A stretch of DNA of 64,000 bases from Nematostella vectensis (GCF_932526225.1 NC_064046.1:10069719-10133718), one strand, 5' to 3'; counted from the stretch's first letter, positions 11,945 through 26,900 are shown. Notes: generated by a model not told the origin, from the letters alone. Made by a program: numbers and translations.

Positions 11945-14900
11945 CTAAGATAAAATAAAAATATTAGAAGGCTTAAAAGAGACTTAAAAGAGACTTAATA
12001 AGTATTTAGAAAAAATCGTTAAGTACGCTTTACTGTGGTGCTGTATGCTGAAGAAAGCTGAAGGAATAAATAAAGAAATAAGGTAGGCGAAAAAGTGAGG
12101 CATGCTAGGAGCGCTGCTTTGAATGGATCTTTGAGAAAGGCAAAACAACGAAAATGCCTTGAAAATGTTTCGCGCTGAACGGAAAAGGAGGAGGAGGGGT
12201 TAGAGTGGGTTTGGTGACCCATTCGAACGCTGATTTGGAGGCGCGCGATTATTTCAATTCAGAAAGGAGGGTCAACTTTATTCAAAATTGCAGTAGAAAG
12301 TTGAATTGCCATGAGTTTTAAATAAAACTACATTTGGTCTTAGCGGACTGCTAAGGCGCACTGTACTGAAACACAGCTTGCATGATTGGGAGAAGATTAT
12401 TTATGACATCGATTTAAACGCACAAGGCGAGCGCCACCACATCCGTCTAATGCACTTTACCTTGTCTGACCCTGAGCTGTCTGAGCCGGGACAACCCAAC
12501 AAGGAATGACGCCCGATCAGTGATAAACCCGTCCAGACTTGCTTCACTTTCAGCACCATTGTACCAGAAGCCCACGAAGATCATATGAATAATCTGTTTT
12601 GAAAGCCAGTCCCAGTACTGATCGTGTTTCAAGCCCTGAGGTAAAAAAAAGACAAAAGAATCGTTAGCAGAGTTGAGCCCCACTCTTAGGACAACGGCTT
12701 AAAAGGACACCTCGTTATAAAGATTTTCGTCCGGTTAGCACAGGACCGATCCATGCACTTACCACCACCGGTCTTGATAAGTCCACAATCTCCTTAGTCA
12801 AGTTGAATGCGATAGGGTCTCTGTGGCCATAGGCGTACACCATAATGAGCAGTAAGAAAACCACATAAAACAGGACATCCTTTACTACTTGGTTAGTTTT
12901 TATCTGCTTGATTCTCATTCTCCGGGCGTTTTCCAAGAAGTTTCGATTAGGCGGTCGCCGTTCGTTAGTCACTTTTGCACTCTCCTCGGATCCCTTCTCA
13001 CTTGTATCATCCAAGAAGTTATCAGTATCTCCATTTCGTAACGTCTCATAGTTGTTCTTCTTACGTTTTTTTGTCTCCTTTATAACGAATGCGAGTAATG
13101 CAGCGAGCAAAGCCACTTTGATTGGCTGAATGAGAAAGGCGTCTTCTATGAAAGACAAGAAGAACGAGACGCACCACTTCTCTGAAATGTCCGCCTTCCA
13201 CATTAAGCTATACATAATGGTAACAACCGCAGATGCAAACGATGTAGCTATACACAGAAACCACGCAAGGAAATATAAGACTTGTCCTTTAAACACACCA
13301 CTTCTACACATCCTTCGCGAAGCACCATTGCTCTCGAAGCACTCATTGTAAAAGAACGCGAATTTCCCGGCTCGGAGCTTCTTAGTAAGTTTACTTGGTT
13401 CATCGAGTTTCTCTCGGGCTTCCATACTCTTGCGAAATAGGAATACAATGAAGAAATTCATGGGGAAAACAATGATCCCACTCTGTGCTCCAATAACAAT
13501 CTCCCGGAGACTCAGCTTGATTGGCCCTATCATAATGATCGAGTCATCAGCTGCACCTTTGATATTATAGAACATACAGCTCGTTACCATGGTGCAGAAT
13601 AGGAGTGACAGGCAACAGCAACACCGCTGGACACGAGTGAAGGAGCTCGTGGGCGGCTTGGCGACGACAGAGAACCACAGGTGCCCATCGTACAAATCAT
13701 TGGATGTCTTTTTGACGAAAATACGCGTGTAGTTATTCAACTCCGCTTGAGATGCAGCGTAAAGGATGACATCAGTCCGGCATTCCTCGTTTTCCACAGC
13801 AATCCAGCGGTCGCACACAAAATTCCACTGTCCACCTGTCTGCAAGTTTCGGATGGTGACGTCATCAAGAAACCATGCTGGACTTTGACCCTGGTTGTCG
13901 TGCCAAATATGGATGTACAACAGGGATCCCAAGTTCATTGGAAGGCAGACGGTTGTGTCTATGCTGGATCCACGGTTGAATTTAGCTCCTGTTGTGGTAC
14001 TGATGGGAATCACGCCACTCTCGCTGACGTCACCGGAAAGGGCAAGGAATACGTTTGCGGTTGTGCCCGCATCACGCCGCTGACCAGTTCTGATCGTCAC
14101 CATGTAGTTGTAGGACTTTGTGACGCCATTGTTTTGCATCATAACGATACTATTCTGTGAGAAAGTAAATCAAAAGGAGGTTTAAAAAATGCCAAGAGGT
14201 AGTAAGTAAACTAGTGAACTGGCCTATTGGAATAGTGAAATGTATAGAAAATGTTTGGAATTTACAAGGTATTTTCCACCCGTAAAGAAAGCAATAACGT
14301 ACAATACTTACAAAGCGTGTAAAAAATTATAATGGCAAACTAAGGACGGGGCAGAGAGGCATAATTTTTTTTTACTCATCTTCCTTGTCGTCGCCATATT
14401 CTTCCCTTACGACTGCTTACGACCCCTACCTGATGTGCCTCGTCCTTGCTGTCAGCACGTCGCGCCCAAATGAGAACCAGCAGGAACACCCCCATCACGG
14501 TAGTCATAGTAACAATGATGGGTATGTTATCCTCGGGATTCTGGAAGGCTATCCAGACTTGCGCTAGATCGATTGGGTTGGGAGCCACAAAGAAGCTACC
14601 GCCGAATGACGTCAGATGGTTGCACGTGCACGAGAGCTGGCGTCCTGACGAGCGTCGACGACCAACCTGAGACGAGATGAGACACGGAGGATAAGGGTGT
14701 GGAGGTGGGAGGGGGCTGCTATGTACAGCCACGCTTTACAATAACCAAATAGCTTCAAGGAATCACTTCTGTTCACCCCAAACCATTCGAACGTTAAAAA
14801 AAACAGTTTGCAATGTCGCAATGTCGATTGGTTTCGTTTTTTTACCGAAATTTATTTTACACCAAAATGAAAGGTGCAAAATATCAATCACGAATAGCCA

Positions 14901-17900
14901 CGCACACCATCCGTATCGTCTCAAATTGATCATGTTTAATTACAGTGATATTTTAAAGTCGTTAAAATGTTCGCTTGATACCTTTCAGTTTAAAAGGGTC
15001 GGCTTGCCAAGTCCATCATGCAGTGTTGTACGGATAATTTACGACGCCAATGAATGTAAAAACATTCAAGTTTTAAGATGCATTTCAGCCAAACAGTAAA
15101 AAAATGTGTCATGCATTATAGGAAATTTGTCGTGCATTATGGGAAATGTGTCATGCATTATGGGAAATGTGTCATGCATTATGGGAAATGTGTCATGCAT
15201 TATGGGAAATGTGTCATGCATTATGGGAAATGTGTCATGCATTATGGGAAATGTGTCATGCATTATGGGAAATGTGTCATGCATTATGGGAAATGTGTCA
15301 TGCATTATGGGAAATGTGTCATGCATTATGGGAAATGTGTCATGCATTATGGGAAATGTGTCATGCATTATGGGAAATGTGTCATGCATTATGGGAAATG
15401 TGTCATGCATTATGGGAAATGTGTCATGCATTATGGGAAATGTGTCATGCATTATGGGAAATGTGTCATGCATTATGGGAAATGTGTCATGCATTATGGG
15501 AAATGTGTCATGCATTATGGGAAATGTGTCATGCATTATGGGAAATGTGTCATGCATTATGGGAAATGTGGGAAAGGTGGGTTGCCTATTTACCAGGCCT
15601 CACCTTGCATCCTTTTGTCGTCCACGTATTTGAAGCGAGACTCCAGTACCGGCAGCCAACACTCTCCGTACCCATTGTGTAGTTTATATCTAGGAACCTA
15701 TCGTAGTCCTTCTGGAACCTTTCGTACTCCCCATTACCAGGTAGGGTGGGTGGAGGGTCTTTGTATTTTATACATGATCTCTTTGACCTTCGCCCTTGTT
15801 CACAGTCCCTTTTCTCTCGACTCTTAACCTCATCATTGACCCCCTTGTCGCCCGTGACGTACTTAATTCCGACGTAGTAAATACCATTAAGCGTAAGACG
15901 ATCACCAGCGAGAAATAAACTGTAAGGGTCAGAGCTGCAGTTGTACGGCTCATTAACAGCGGTGAGATTGCACGAAGAGTAATTTGGAAACGTTCCGCTT
16001 ATTTCGAAGTCCAATTCCGTAGGCTTGCTTCCTAATTTTACAAACACAATGAACTTGTTTGTTTTATTGACAGGTCTTATAGCTAGACGTATTGACTCTC
16101 CCGGTTCACTATACGTAAAAGTGTGATACTGTAGGGAGGAGTTATCAGCGGGTCTGTAAAATTGAGGGGATTCCTCGTGAGGAGAGGAACTAACCCCTCC
16201 GATCGTAAGTTCGATATCTTCGGTCAGGTTAGCTACGGTTATGGGTTTGCTGTTGTCGTCCATAATCTTAAGAGAGACGATGGGTGAACGCATTCGAAGA
16301 CTTGAGTTGTCCCACGTGTAGGGGTTCTCTGGAATAACACTCATCTGGGCAAAAAATTAGAACAAAATAAATTAACAGTCAATTCCAGGCGCAAACACTG
16401 GGGAGGGGGATATAGAAAGCTGATCCAAAACGAAGACGAAGGTGAATTTGATGTAAAAATTCCTCGAAAAATGCACTCTGACAGCATTTTCTATAGCTTC
16501 ATCTGTAAAGTCTACTTCGTACACCATTCTAAATCAGCTAGGGCCCGCCAGTCTGTGGCAATTTGGATACGTGCGCAACATCGTGAATACGGTCTATCGT
16601 CTTTTGATGGATCGTCAAATGCTATACATATGACTGCGCACCCCCTTAGCCAATCCTGGGTACGTGCCTGCATTTCTAGATTTCTCCATACAACAGAACA
16701 GAGTGCACTAAAGCGAAGAAATAATTTGTTCAAAGTTGGGAGAAAAAGAGCGTACCGATGGAAAGAGTCTAAGGAGACTTATGTTAATTGTAGGGATCGC
16801 TTCGATGGTAATTTTGAGCAGTGTTTCAAAACTCTCGCACCCTCTTTCCACGATGCACACTTTCTAAGTCGAACTTATCATACATGTCGACGTCGAAGAT
16901 TGATCTGACATCGAAAGTCGCAATTATTTTGCCCGACTTTGGTCAAACTGAATGCAGCGTTAGGCGGCCGAAGGTGATTTAAAAATTACGTCTGACAAAG
17001 CATTGCAGGATAAGGCAATTCATGGCCAGGATAAGGCAGTAAGCCTTATCGACTAATGCAAAACTTTCCTAGATATTTGACAGTATTTTACAACATTCTG
17101 CGAACTCTGAACGATGATTTCAAACTCCCTTCTGGATTCCGTCATTCAAAATCCTTTAAGCGTTTTCATTGGCCAACACTGAAATGGCTTCCAAGCACGC
17201 CACCTCTCTATAAGGTACGTGCTGGCCAATCAAAAACACTAATTCAATTCCGTTAGTTTGCGTGACGGACGCCAGAAAACGGCTTAGAAGATGGAAATTG
17301 TTTCGCATAACATTGAAAACTGCCGTAAAACATTTTGTCTCAAAACCCTAACTATTCATTAATGTAGATCTCTTTGAAACACCATACATACACGTTAGAG
17401 TGTAAGCGTTCTGGACCAAGTAAAGCCCAGCACCGTGGAGGTCCAAAAGGTTTTCGCCAAAGGAGGGGTTTGCTCAGTGACCTCTAGATCCGCTACTGAT
17501 ACCTGTATATCCGTGTGGTTATATCTTTGATGTTGAACCGTGGAGCTGGGTAACCTGACCTCTGCCCCTCCTACCACCACTGACTTATCGGCAATATTTT
17601 TGGGAGTAACCCTTCGATAAACCACTGCTGTGCTGGTTGTTTGTACTATGACGTCATCCTGTCCTGGGAGGTGCTTGTTGAAGACGGCTTTGGCGATGAT
17701 GTCGAATATTCTCATGTTGTTATTTACTACTGCTTGACTCTATAAAAGGCAAGAAGGGAGAATCTCTAAGGCGCATATCAAGGTATTGGTGTCGACTTTG
17801 TGTTGAAGTACCGAGATTCCTGTCGTCAGAATTTTTAATCCGATTCTTAGCTTCCTGAATGATTAACAAATGTAGTGAGTTTATAAATTGTTTCTCTAAG

Positions 17901-20900
17901 CAATTTGAAAGAATGTATGATTATTCACCTGTTTTGGCGTTTCTATAGGGGAAAATATAGTCGTTTTCCAAATATGGTAAGTACGGTTGACCATATAAGG
18001 AAATTGTAAAAGTTGACATCTCGATATGTGGGGTTGATAAATGTGTTGACTGTTAAGGGCGTGCTAACAACGTGCATGGTGACATCAAATATTCCATAAT
18101 TCAGTACCTTTTTAATGTTGCCGGACATTTCCTCCCCTTTGCGTGAGTAATTCGCCACGTATGCCGCTGACCGCATGACATTACTGGCTGCGGTCACCAT
18201 GTCTTTGGCAGCGTCTGCTATGGCGGTGATGCCAATGTCTTCTTTGGACTTGTTCAGAAGTACACTGGCCATCGAATCCAACTTACTTGTCCCAGTTGTC
18301 TGGAAACATGAACATACATAAAATGCAGCAACGTGAATAGAAATCCTCATATCATATCCACCTAAAGTCAGCGGAAAAATAAAAACACCTCGAATATCTT
18401 AAAAACTGCAGTTGATTTTTTTTATACACGCCCGTGTCCACGAGTTTCAAATTTCCACAGCTTTCGTTTGTGTCTGTCATCTTACCAGCGCAATTACTTC
18501 TACTTCGTTTCTGACCTCCGCAGACGACGCTAATGTGACAGACACTTGTTTGACCGCCTCGAGGTTGTCAGTTGGTACAGCTGACATCTTTAAGATGATC
18601 GCCGAGCGAGCCTTTATTGATTAATAAGAAAATAATAAAAATATACCAAAGTAACAAGATATGCATTCAAAAATTAATCCAGCCGGGCGAATGATATGGG
18701 TAATTGAAAAAAAAAAACACAAGAAACAAAGCCCCGCGAAGATAGGCGGCTGTAAAGGGCTAGGGACTAAGGGCATGATACGGGAAGAAAAGGTTGACGA
18801 AGTTCTATCACCTAAGAGTTTTAGAAATTGTCTTGGGCGAGGCGTTTGGAAAAAAAAAACCTAATTTAAAAATCATAAGACAAAATCTTATTCTAAGTGT
18901 AACTTGAATTTTGGGCTTCGGGTCAATCAATGAATTATTAACTATTTCTTTTTTTGAAATGGTGACCAGGTGTAACACGAAACGACACTAGTTCTTTAAA
19001 ATATACATATATGAAGTCAGTGGCTCAAAAAGCAATATCAGGTTCACGTCATATAAAACCGGCGTTAACATACCGTTAATATACCGGCGTTAACATACCG
19101 ATAATATACCGGCGTTAACATACCGTTAATATACCGGCGTTAACATACCGTTAATATACCGGCGTTAACATACCGTTTTTCTCTCGGTGATAGCTGCGGA
19201 AGAGGAGTTACCGCTGGCATATTGTAATGTGGCCTCATAGTTCATGATAGAGAGAAGACCGCTGACAAGTTCTGAAGCCGAGCGTATGTCTCCGATGTTG
19301 ATGTAAAAGTTGAGTTGACTGTTGTCCTGCAGTACGAGCGAGTTGAGTTCTGTAGTGTTCAGCTGTCTTGTTAGTACCTGCGAGAAGTTGGATAGTTTTT
19401 GATACACATTTCAAATTACGATGCACTTGAGAGAATCCATGTAACCTGCAATGGTTCATTGCTAACAAATAGATGATTAAATCCTGCTCCCTTAAAGCCA
19501 TGTATTTTTTATTGTTTTACTTTGCATTATTTACAGAACAAAATTACACAACAATCTCAAAAACCATGAATTCATCGATATAAAATTCAATTATCCCACT
19601 TTAATCGCAAATAAAACTTACCTTGATCGAGCCCTCCCACGTGGTGGAAACACCAAGAAAATCTTCGATCACAACAAATACATCAAGCAACGAGTTGTTC
19701 TTTGCGTGTCCCGCGGGTAAAAGCAGAGCAGATTCAATCTTACTTGTACTGAACAAAATATTTCTAAGATCTGTATAAACTTCTCTGTACCCAAACCTGT
19801 ACAGCGCTGGCTCGTTCTCCACCGTCCAGTTATGACAACGAAATGTGAATTGAGTTTTCATAGCAAACCCCTCGTTAGGTTCGATACGACAGTCTCCGCC
19901 ATAAGGAGGCACACTTGTGTTGAACTGGTACTCAGACAGTCCGAGTATTCCCCCGTCTTTGTTATCAGCAGTCAATCTCACAGTGTACATAGATCCAATC
20001 TTTAAAACGTTCTTCTGGAAGACAAGGCTGTATTGGTCTTCTGATGATATAACCATGGATTTGAAATCAGACACCAAGTCCCAATGGTTTGATGAGCCGT
20101 TTCGGTTGTAGAGTGTCCAGGTTTTCGTAACGTTCGAGTGGCAGTTTTCCGAACATAATCCGGAGATTGATAGAATTTCAGTCGGGTCGACTCGGACTTG
20201 GCAGTTGTGAACACACCTTTGAAAAGCATGAAATAAGCAGAGTTTTGTTTTGTCACAATAAATGTGCTTTTTTTCTTGACTTAGATTTAGAACCATTATG
20301 TACGCATCAGAGACATTTATTATTTTTATTTATTAATAGAAATACAGTACTTACCCGCTTATAAGAACCTAGGTTTTTCCAGGTAAGCCTAAACAGGTTC
20401 CTATTTAACAGGTACTATTTTATACTTTATACTACTTCATTTTAGGCAACTATTTTAAAAAAGAGTTACTAATAAAATGGCTGGTAGAAGTGCGGTATAT
20501 AGATTGATATAATGTCAATACAAAATGTGGTCAAGACCCCTCAAAATGTATTTAAACTCTCATTATCATGCTCAAAATATTGATTTAATAATACATGTTT
20601 TAGTTTAGTTATAAAGGTTCTTAAATTCTAGGTTCTTATAAGCGGGTAAGTACTGTAAGTACTGTAGACAAAAACAAACTAAACTCATGAGCAGCCATGG
20701 GAACCATTTTTTTTTTGGCTTCTTATGTCTATATATTTTCAACGAACAGGTGCGCCTAATGAATGAATCAGTCCTACTTCTTAAGGGCCTATGGTACTAT
20801 CTCGTTGCTACGAATCTCCGTTGCTACGAAAGGGAAAAGCGCTACATTCCGTTAAATAGACAAAAATCCCCGCGCGTTTGAATCGTAAGCAAGCGTTCCG

Positions 20901-23900
20901 GGTTCAATCCCCGGTCGTCTTTTTTTATTTTTATTTTCTATGAAACTCCAGCCCTAATTTGCCTTTTTCTTTTTTTCCAAGAGATTGAAATAAACTTTCG
21001 ACATTTGCAATTTTATATGTTTTTCGAGAATAAAAATAAATGGCGAAAAAACAAGATGGCGGCCATTTCCGCGCGAGAAAAACACGTTAATTTTGAACAT
21101 TTTACAACAATTGTGAATCTGAATGTGAATTTTTTCAATCAAACCATTGATATTACCATTCCTATCAACTTAGCGCATGGGGTTTTTGATTTTTGAAGAA
21201 ATAAAAAAGTTATTAACAAATATAAGGTTTTCGAAGAACATAAAAAATTGCCATTTCTCGCGGTATCAAAATTTCGCAAATCCGATGCGTGAACTTTTAG
21301 AAAATAGTAATGTTAAAATATTTCTGCAAAAGGAATTATGTTAGATTCGAACAGTAGCTTCTCCGACACGTTTTTATGTTCTGGGTCACGTAACCATAGG
21401 AGGGGGCAGATGACGTCATCACTTGTGTAATTTGTGTCTAAAACACTTGTTGAAAGTTCCAAGAGATTTGACAAGAAACAGAAGCTTTTATAAAACAAAA
21501 AAAATTCCCTAGCAACAGACTCAAAAGATAATACCATAGGCCCTTAACGTCTTAAGTCTTTATGACATACCTTATATAGAGAATTGGCATCGACGAATTA
21601 TACAGCTGCATCACGGACGTTGTTCGCGCATGTCTGTTCCCCTCCTTGACTATCAGTTCTATCATAATAATCTGCTGACGAATTAACTGAGGGCTCAATT
21701 GTATAGACGACATAGTGACATAGGACCTGCTCAGCACAAATCTTGCACAAGAATCCTCTTCTGATTGATTCTTAGCAGGAACGCTTTCAATCAAGCTAGA
21801 TACCGGCCTATTGGTAATATTGACTTCAGCTATTTCATTAGCCAGGTAACAGAACCATAAGAAGTTCAACGTTTTGTTCATACTTCCAGTTTTGTCGGGG
21901 TCACGTGATTCCGAGCCGTCGATGGTGATGTCATCGTTTTGACTTCTTCTGAAGGCGGACCCTTGTTTAATGACGACCTCGAGGGGCGTGGGCACCACGT
22001 TTATGTAACCCTCTGTAGTGTCCGAAATCCCGGCCACCCCCTCCAGGGTCAGCCTTAAGCTAACTCTATAGATGCCGTAATCAAGGCTTCTTGCTTCAAT
22101 TGTTAGCTGTGATGTTGAAGTGGATTTTTTCAACATAGACTTTAACACTCCATTTGAATTATTCTGAAATACCTCCCAGTCTAGTACTGCTCCGTTGGCA
22201 TCATCACACTTAATGGTATAACTAGACCTCACTGTGAAATCTCGGGATTTCTGCAAACGTGTTGATGTGACAGAAGTCTTTGCAATGTTAATAAAGCCAA
22301 TAGTTAAAATATTACAAGGTCTTTCAGTTATGGTAATGTTACTCGTTACCTCTTCCTTTATAAGGTTCCCGGAGCCTTTCAGAATTGCTTTAAAGATCCC
22401 ATGCCGGCTGTAAGTGTGATTGAATGTGAATGCCTTTTTGAGCGGTAAGACGTTTGAGATCCCGTAGTTTTCCACACTGCAGTTTTTATCTCCGTAAGCC
22501 ACCCTTAATCCGTCACCGACATCAATCATAAAACAGGACCCTAGTGGCGCATTCAGGATGTTGACCCTAAAAGACGAAACCACACCATGGACCATGGGCC
22601 CATTATTGGACAGGGACATTCCAAGTGTAGGTCCCGAAACCACGGTCGTGTACCTCGCTGTTTTGTCCCCTAAAGCGTTTGAGCACGTCATTGCAACAAG
22701 ATAGATACCATAAGTATTATAGCGGTGTATCAAACGGTTAGGCATGGTATCATAAGTGTAGTTGAGCGAGAGACCATCGGAGAGTATGTGGCACTCGTAG
22801 GCCGATCCATTATCGATTGATAGATGACATGTTGTTTCGTTCCCTAGGGTTACCATTGCATCACAAATCACTCTTACACCTTGTAAAGGTGTCAGAGACA
22901 GCATATTTAACGTTGCTTCATACGTTTGCTGAGTCGCATTGTTAAAGGCAGTGACTGAAGCTTTGAAGACACCGGAAGTATTGTAAATGTAGTTGAGGCT
23001 GATTTGGTTACTGAGACTGAAAATAAACACACTCGAATCGTTCATGTCTACCTTAATGTGAGGGTTCGATCCATTGGTGATTGTACCAAAGACTGAGACC
23101 CCGTCACCCTGAAAACAATCTTTAAACTTCTTGTGACAGACGATGGATGCATTGAAGCCTGAAATTGGTATCTCCACAAGTACCTGTGTTGCAGCATGCG
23201 CAGTATTCACATAGTTGTACGCTTTCGCTGAGACGTGGAACAGTCCTAATTGTGCGAAAACATGCCGAAGGTGTACTCCACCAGTACTAGGGTCCCTAAT
23301 GTGTGAATACTGACATCCAGAAGAGTTATCACTGATGTTGAAACAGATGATAAGATGGCTGCCTGTATTCCACAGGAGTCCCAAATCCGCATTAGAATTT
23401 AAGGAGACGCTGAATATATTACTAGTAAATTTAAAGTCAGTTATATTCTCCTGCACGAGAATAACCTTCGATGTCTCTACAAAGCTTACTCTATTGGATG
23501 CATTTACGGCCACGGTGAAATTTCCAGGACTTGTGTATAGGTGATCGACTGTAAAGTTAGTCGTTATTAGACTACTTTTATCTCCAAAACTCCAAGTAAC
23601 GTAGGGTAGAGCTTTGGAGACTTTTTCTAGTGACATAGAAAGCGTGACAGATTCATTCTTCTTTATCCATATCGGGGTGGTTAAATTAAGCCCCTCTAAT
23701 TTAACCTGAACGTAGACAGAAGTGTGTTGTGTGATATTATTCACGACGTTAAAACCGGAGAGTGTCAGTGTGTATTCTCCTTCGCTTGTATAATTATGTG
23801 ACGTCATTTGACCAAGTAAGGGGGTCGTGACATTCGCTTGCACGTATTCCATAGTGGTGTTGGTGGAATTGTCGCCCCATACAAACATGATGGTCACGTT

Positions 23901-26900
23901 CGTGCCTGACGCCATTTTCCAATTCACAACGAGTGGCTCTCCAAAAACGGCGGCGATAGCTGAATTTTCAATGTTGGTGAAGCCAAGATTTTGAACTGGA
24001 AATTGAGAACATAGTAACATAATAGTAGATAGGTAAGTTGTTTTTTAGTTGAATGGTGGTTGATATATTAGAGACGTAAGTAGATAGGAAATGAGGTGAA
24101 TAGGTTGGTATGTGAGGTAAGTATGTAGATAGATTATTAGGTGAATAGGTTGGTACGTTAGGTAAGTATGTAGATAGATTATAGGTAAGTAGTTAGGAAG
24201 CTTAAATGTAATATAAACATTCTAGAATTATGCGCTTTGGATAAACTTGTTTTGACCATGCTTCAGGAATAAGGAATTGTCTAAGGTCGCATACTCACCA
24301 GGGCAAGGCTTATTACAGTTCTGCGTTTCCTGAACCAATGGACAATGCGCTCCTGCTGTGTGAGTAGCAGGGTGTAAACAGGTTTTGTTGCGCTCTCGAA
24401 AGCTGTACAACCCACATTCCGTACAATTGCTCCAAGGACCCCACTCTTTACTTAGACCACCTTTGGCTGGAGTAATATAAGAAATAGTAAGGACAAACAA
24501 GAATATTGATCAGCATTTCCCTTGTTATTGTTTGCATTTCTACAATGATCTCCTTGTTTTAGACCCACTTTTTTGTTACTGTTTATCATTGAAAATGCAG
24601 CGGTTTATTTGCAAGGAAGCTTCAAAATGACAATCTACGAATAAATTCTGATATGTTATTGACGGTATTTGATAAAAACCCACTTGAGTTAGCCGATGGA
24701 AATGGATGGTTTTTGTGACTCGCCCTTGAACGGGAGCATGAAATGGCGGTGTGATTAGCGTTTAAGTCCAATGCTCAAGGAATATCATTGGGATTGATGG
24801 AGAGAATTTTCGAGATGATTCAATCGAATTTAGTTCACTTCCGAAATGTTACACTCGTTTTCAGTCACACGCGAACCTTGTGTTTTTCGTTTCCGAGTCG
24901 CGACTGGTTTGGTGATGGAAGCCATTTAGCAGTTACGGTGGCCGTTAGACCGCTAACCAATGAGAGAGCGCCGAAAGGCACCAGCCGTCAAGTAAACAGA
25001 CAAATAAACATACGTACAAAACGACAAACACAAAGCTAAGAAACAATTCGAACTTTATTTAATTGCTGGCTTTGTGTTCATCGGTATTTTTTCAGTGACA
25101 GTAGCTAAGAAGGCGATCCACTTTAATGTAATTTGGTTGTGATCGATCTAAAGCTGACAGATGAAAAAATGGAAAAATTTAAAGGTTCTGATCGACGTCC
25201 AAAACACAGTTGTGACTCGTAAACTAAAGTCACTAAAAACGAGCGGAATATCATTTGCATATTTGTTGCGTTGCGCCTAGAAAACATTAGTCACTGATGT
25301 CGGGTTCGGGGTTTCTAAGCAAAACAATAAACAATCATGAGTACAATCAGGTCAGCACTTTTTTCCGCCATTTCCCGTCACCGAAACCATAAATTTTTCA
25401 AATTGTGCATATTTCACTTTAACAAATCAGTATTACGTAAAATTGGGGCAGGGAATTAGGGAACTGAGCTCTTAAAATTTATAGTAATATGGTGATATGG
25501 TGATTTCCTAGGCTGTAGACGTAATGATCATTGAAATAATCTAGTATTGAAAGAAAAAGATTCCTAAAAACAATATAACAATGCATAATTTCAAGCTTCT
25601 AATTCCATTCATTACTGACTAAAAAATCATTTTGTACCACACCTGTTTGACAGCTATACCACATCTGGAATCTCTTTGGCGAACCAACACAGGGATCCCC
25701 TAAGTACGTAATTCCATTATTCACATAGCAGTGACGATTTCCATCGCAGTCCTGTTTGACTTTTGGGTAGGCTGTGTTTGGTAGGTGTGGGCATTCATTG
25801 GATTTCCACGTGGCATCGTGTGGTACGATGACCATGTCTTCATAGCAACTGATATTCTTTGGCACCATTTTGTAGCCTTCAGTCCTTGCAAATTCGTAGA
25901 CTATTCAAACCAAAAAACAAAACATTTGGAAGTAAAAATTATACCTTTTTAGGTATTATTTTTAGTTTGGTGTCAATACGAAGTCAACTTCGTTTAAAGG
26001 TATGCAACATAACCAAGAGACCATGATATAAGAGAACGAGTCCCCGTGGCCCATGATAACGTCCAAGAAAGCTATTTTTAGATTGCGCGAGCTTGTCAAT
26101 CATAGCATCCATACATGGTTCGTCGCGCCATATTTGGTTATGTGCACCACGAGCTAGTACAATTTCACACAAATTTTTTTCCCTCTGCACTTCTTTACTT
26201 CGTTCGCTACCTGTTTTTATCCTTTTAGCTTCTCTTCAAGGCTCATGATCACAATGCTACTCATGGGGTGGTGTCCTGTTAACTGTTATCTAATGTTCAG
26301 TTATCTAAATGTTATATAAATAATTGAACGGGAAGACGTCGGGGAGACGGTGAATTTGGAGTTCATTCAAGATGCATCGTGCAGACACCTAAAAAGTCCT
26401 TATTCTCTGCAATTCAGTGAGATTACCCAGGCATTTTCATAGTCTATGTTATGTATTTTAATACAAGAAGGCCTTTATTTTTCTTTGATTTATAACATTT
26501 TCAGATGAATGAACTTTAATTTTTCACGCAAATGTTCAGAAATCATGTCACTCAAGAAACCCTTGTCACTGGAATAAGATCTACTTCATTATAAAGAATT
26601 GAAATCTTTTATTTGTAATATCGGTGTGAATATAATAGTATTAAGTTCTGGATTTATCTTTTTCATTAAAAGGGAATTGGAAGAGAATTGTGTTTTGTAA
26701 ACACAGATTTATGATTGATTGTTGTTATAAGTAATTTGCGAATCAGCAGTGAAAACTTTTACTGGGGAAGTTGATCCCAGAGCCTAAAATCACGCACTTT
26801 ATGCACTTCAATGTCCCAGAAACGGTTGATTGGCTCCAGCGTACTCTATGGAAGATCATTTATACAGCGTTCGTAAAAAAGGAAGGTATTTTCGGTCAAA

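Noticed and set aside
15066-15827. Long open frames of heptapeptide repeats (HDTFPIM, CIMGNVS, HYGKCVM)
   Set aside because: They arise because the 21-bp intronic minisatellite has no stops in most frames. They have no start context, no domain and lie within an intron.
16471-16908. 145-codon plus-strand frame within a polycystin-like intron
   Set aside because: No domain features; opposite strand to the gene; composition not coding-like.
20883-20922. Complete functional tRNA gene
   Set aside because: Only the T-arm/B box is convincing; acceptor, D- and anticodon arms are missing.
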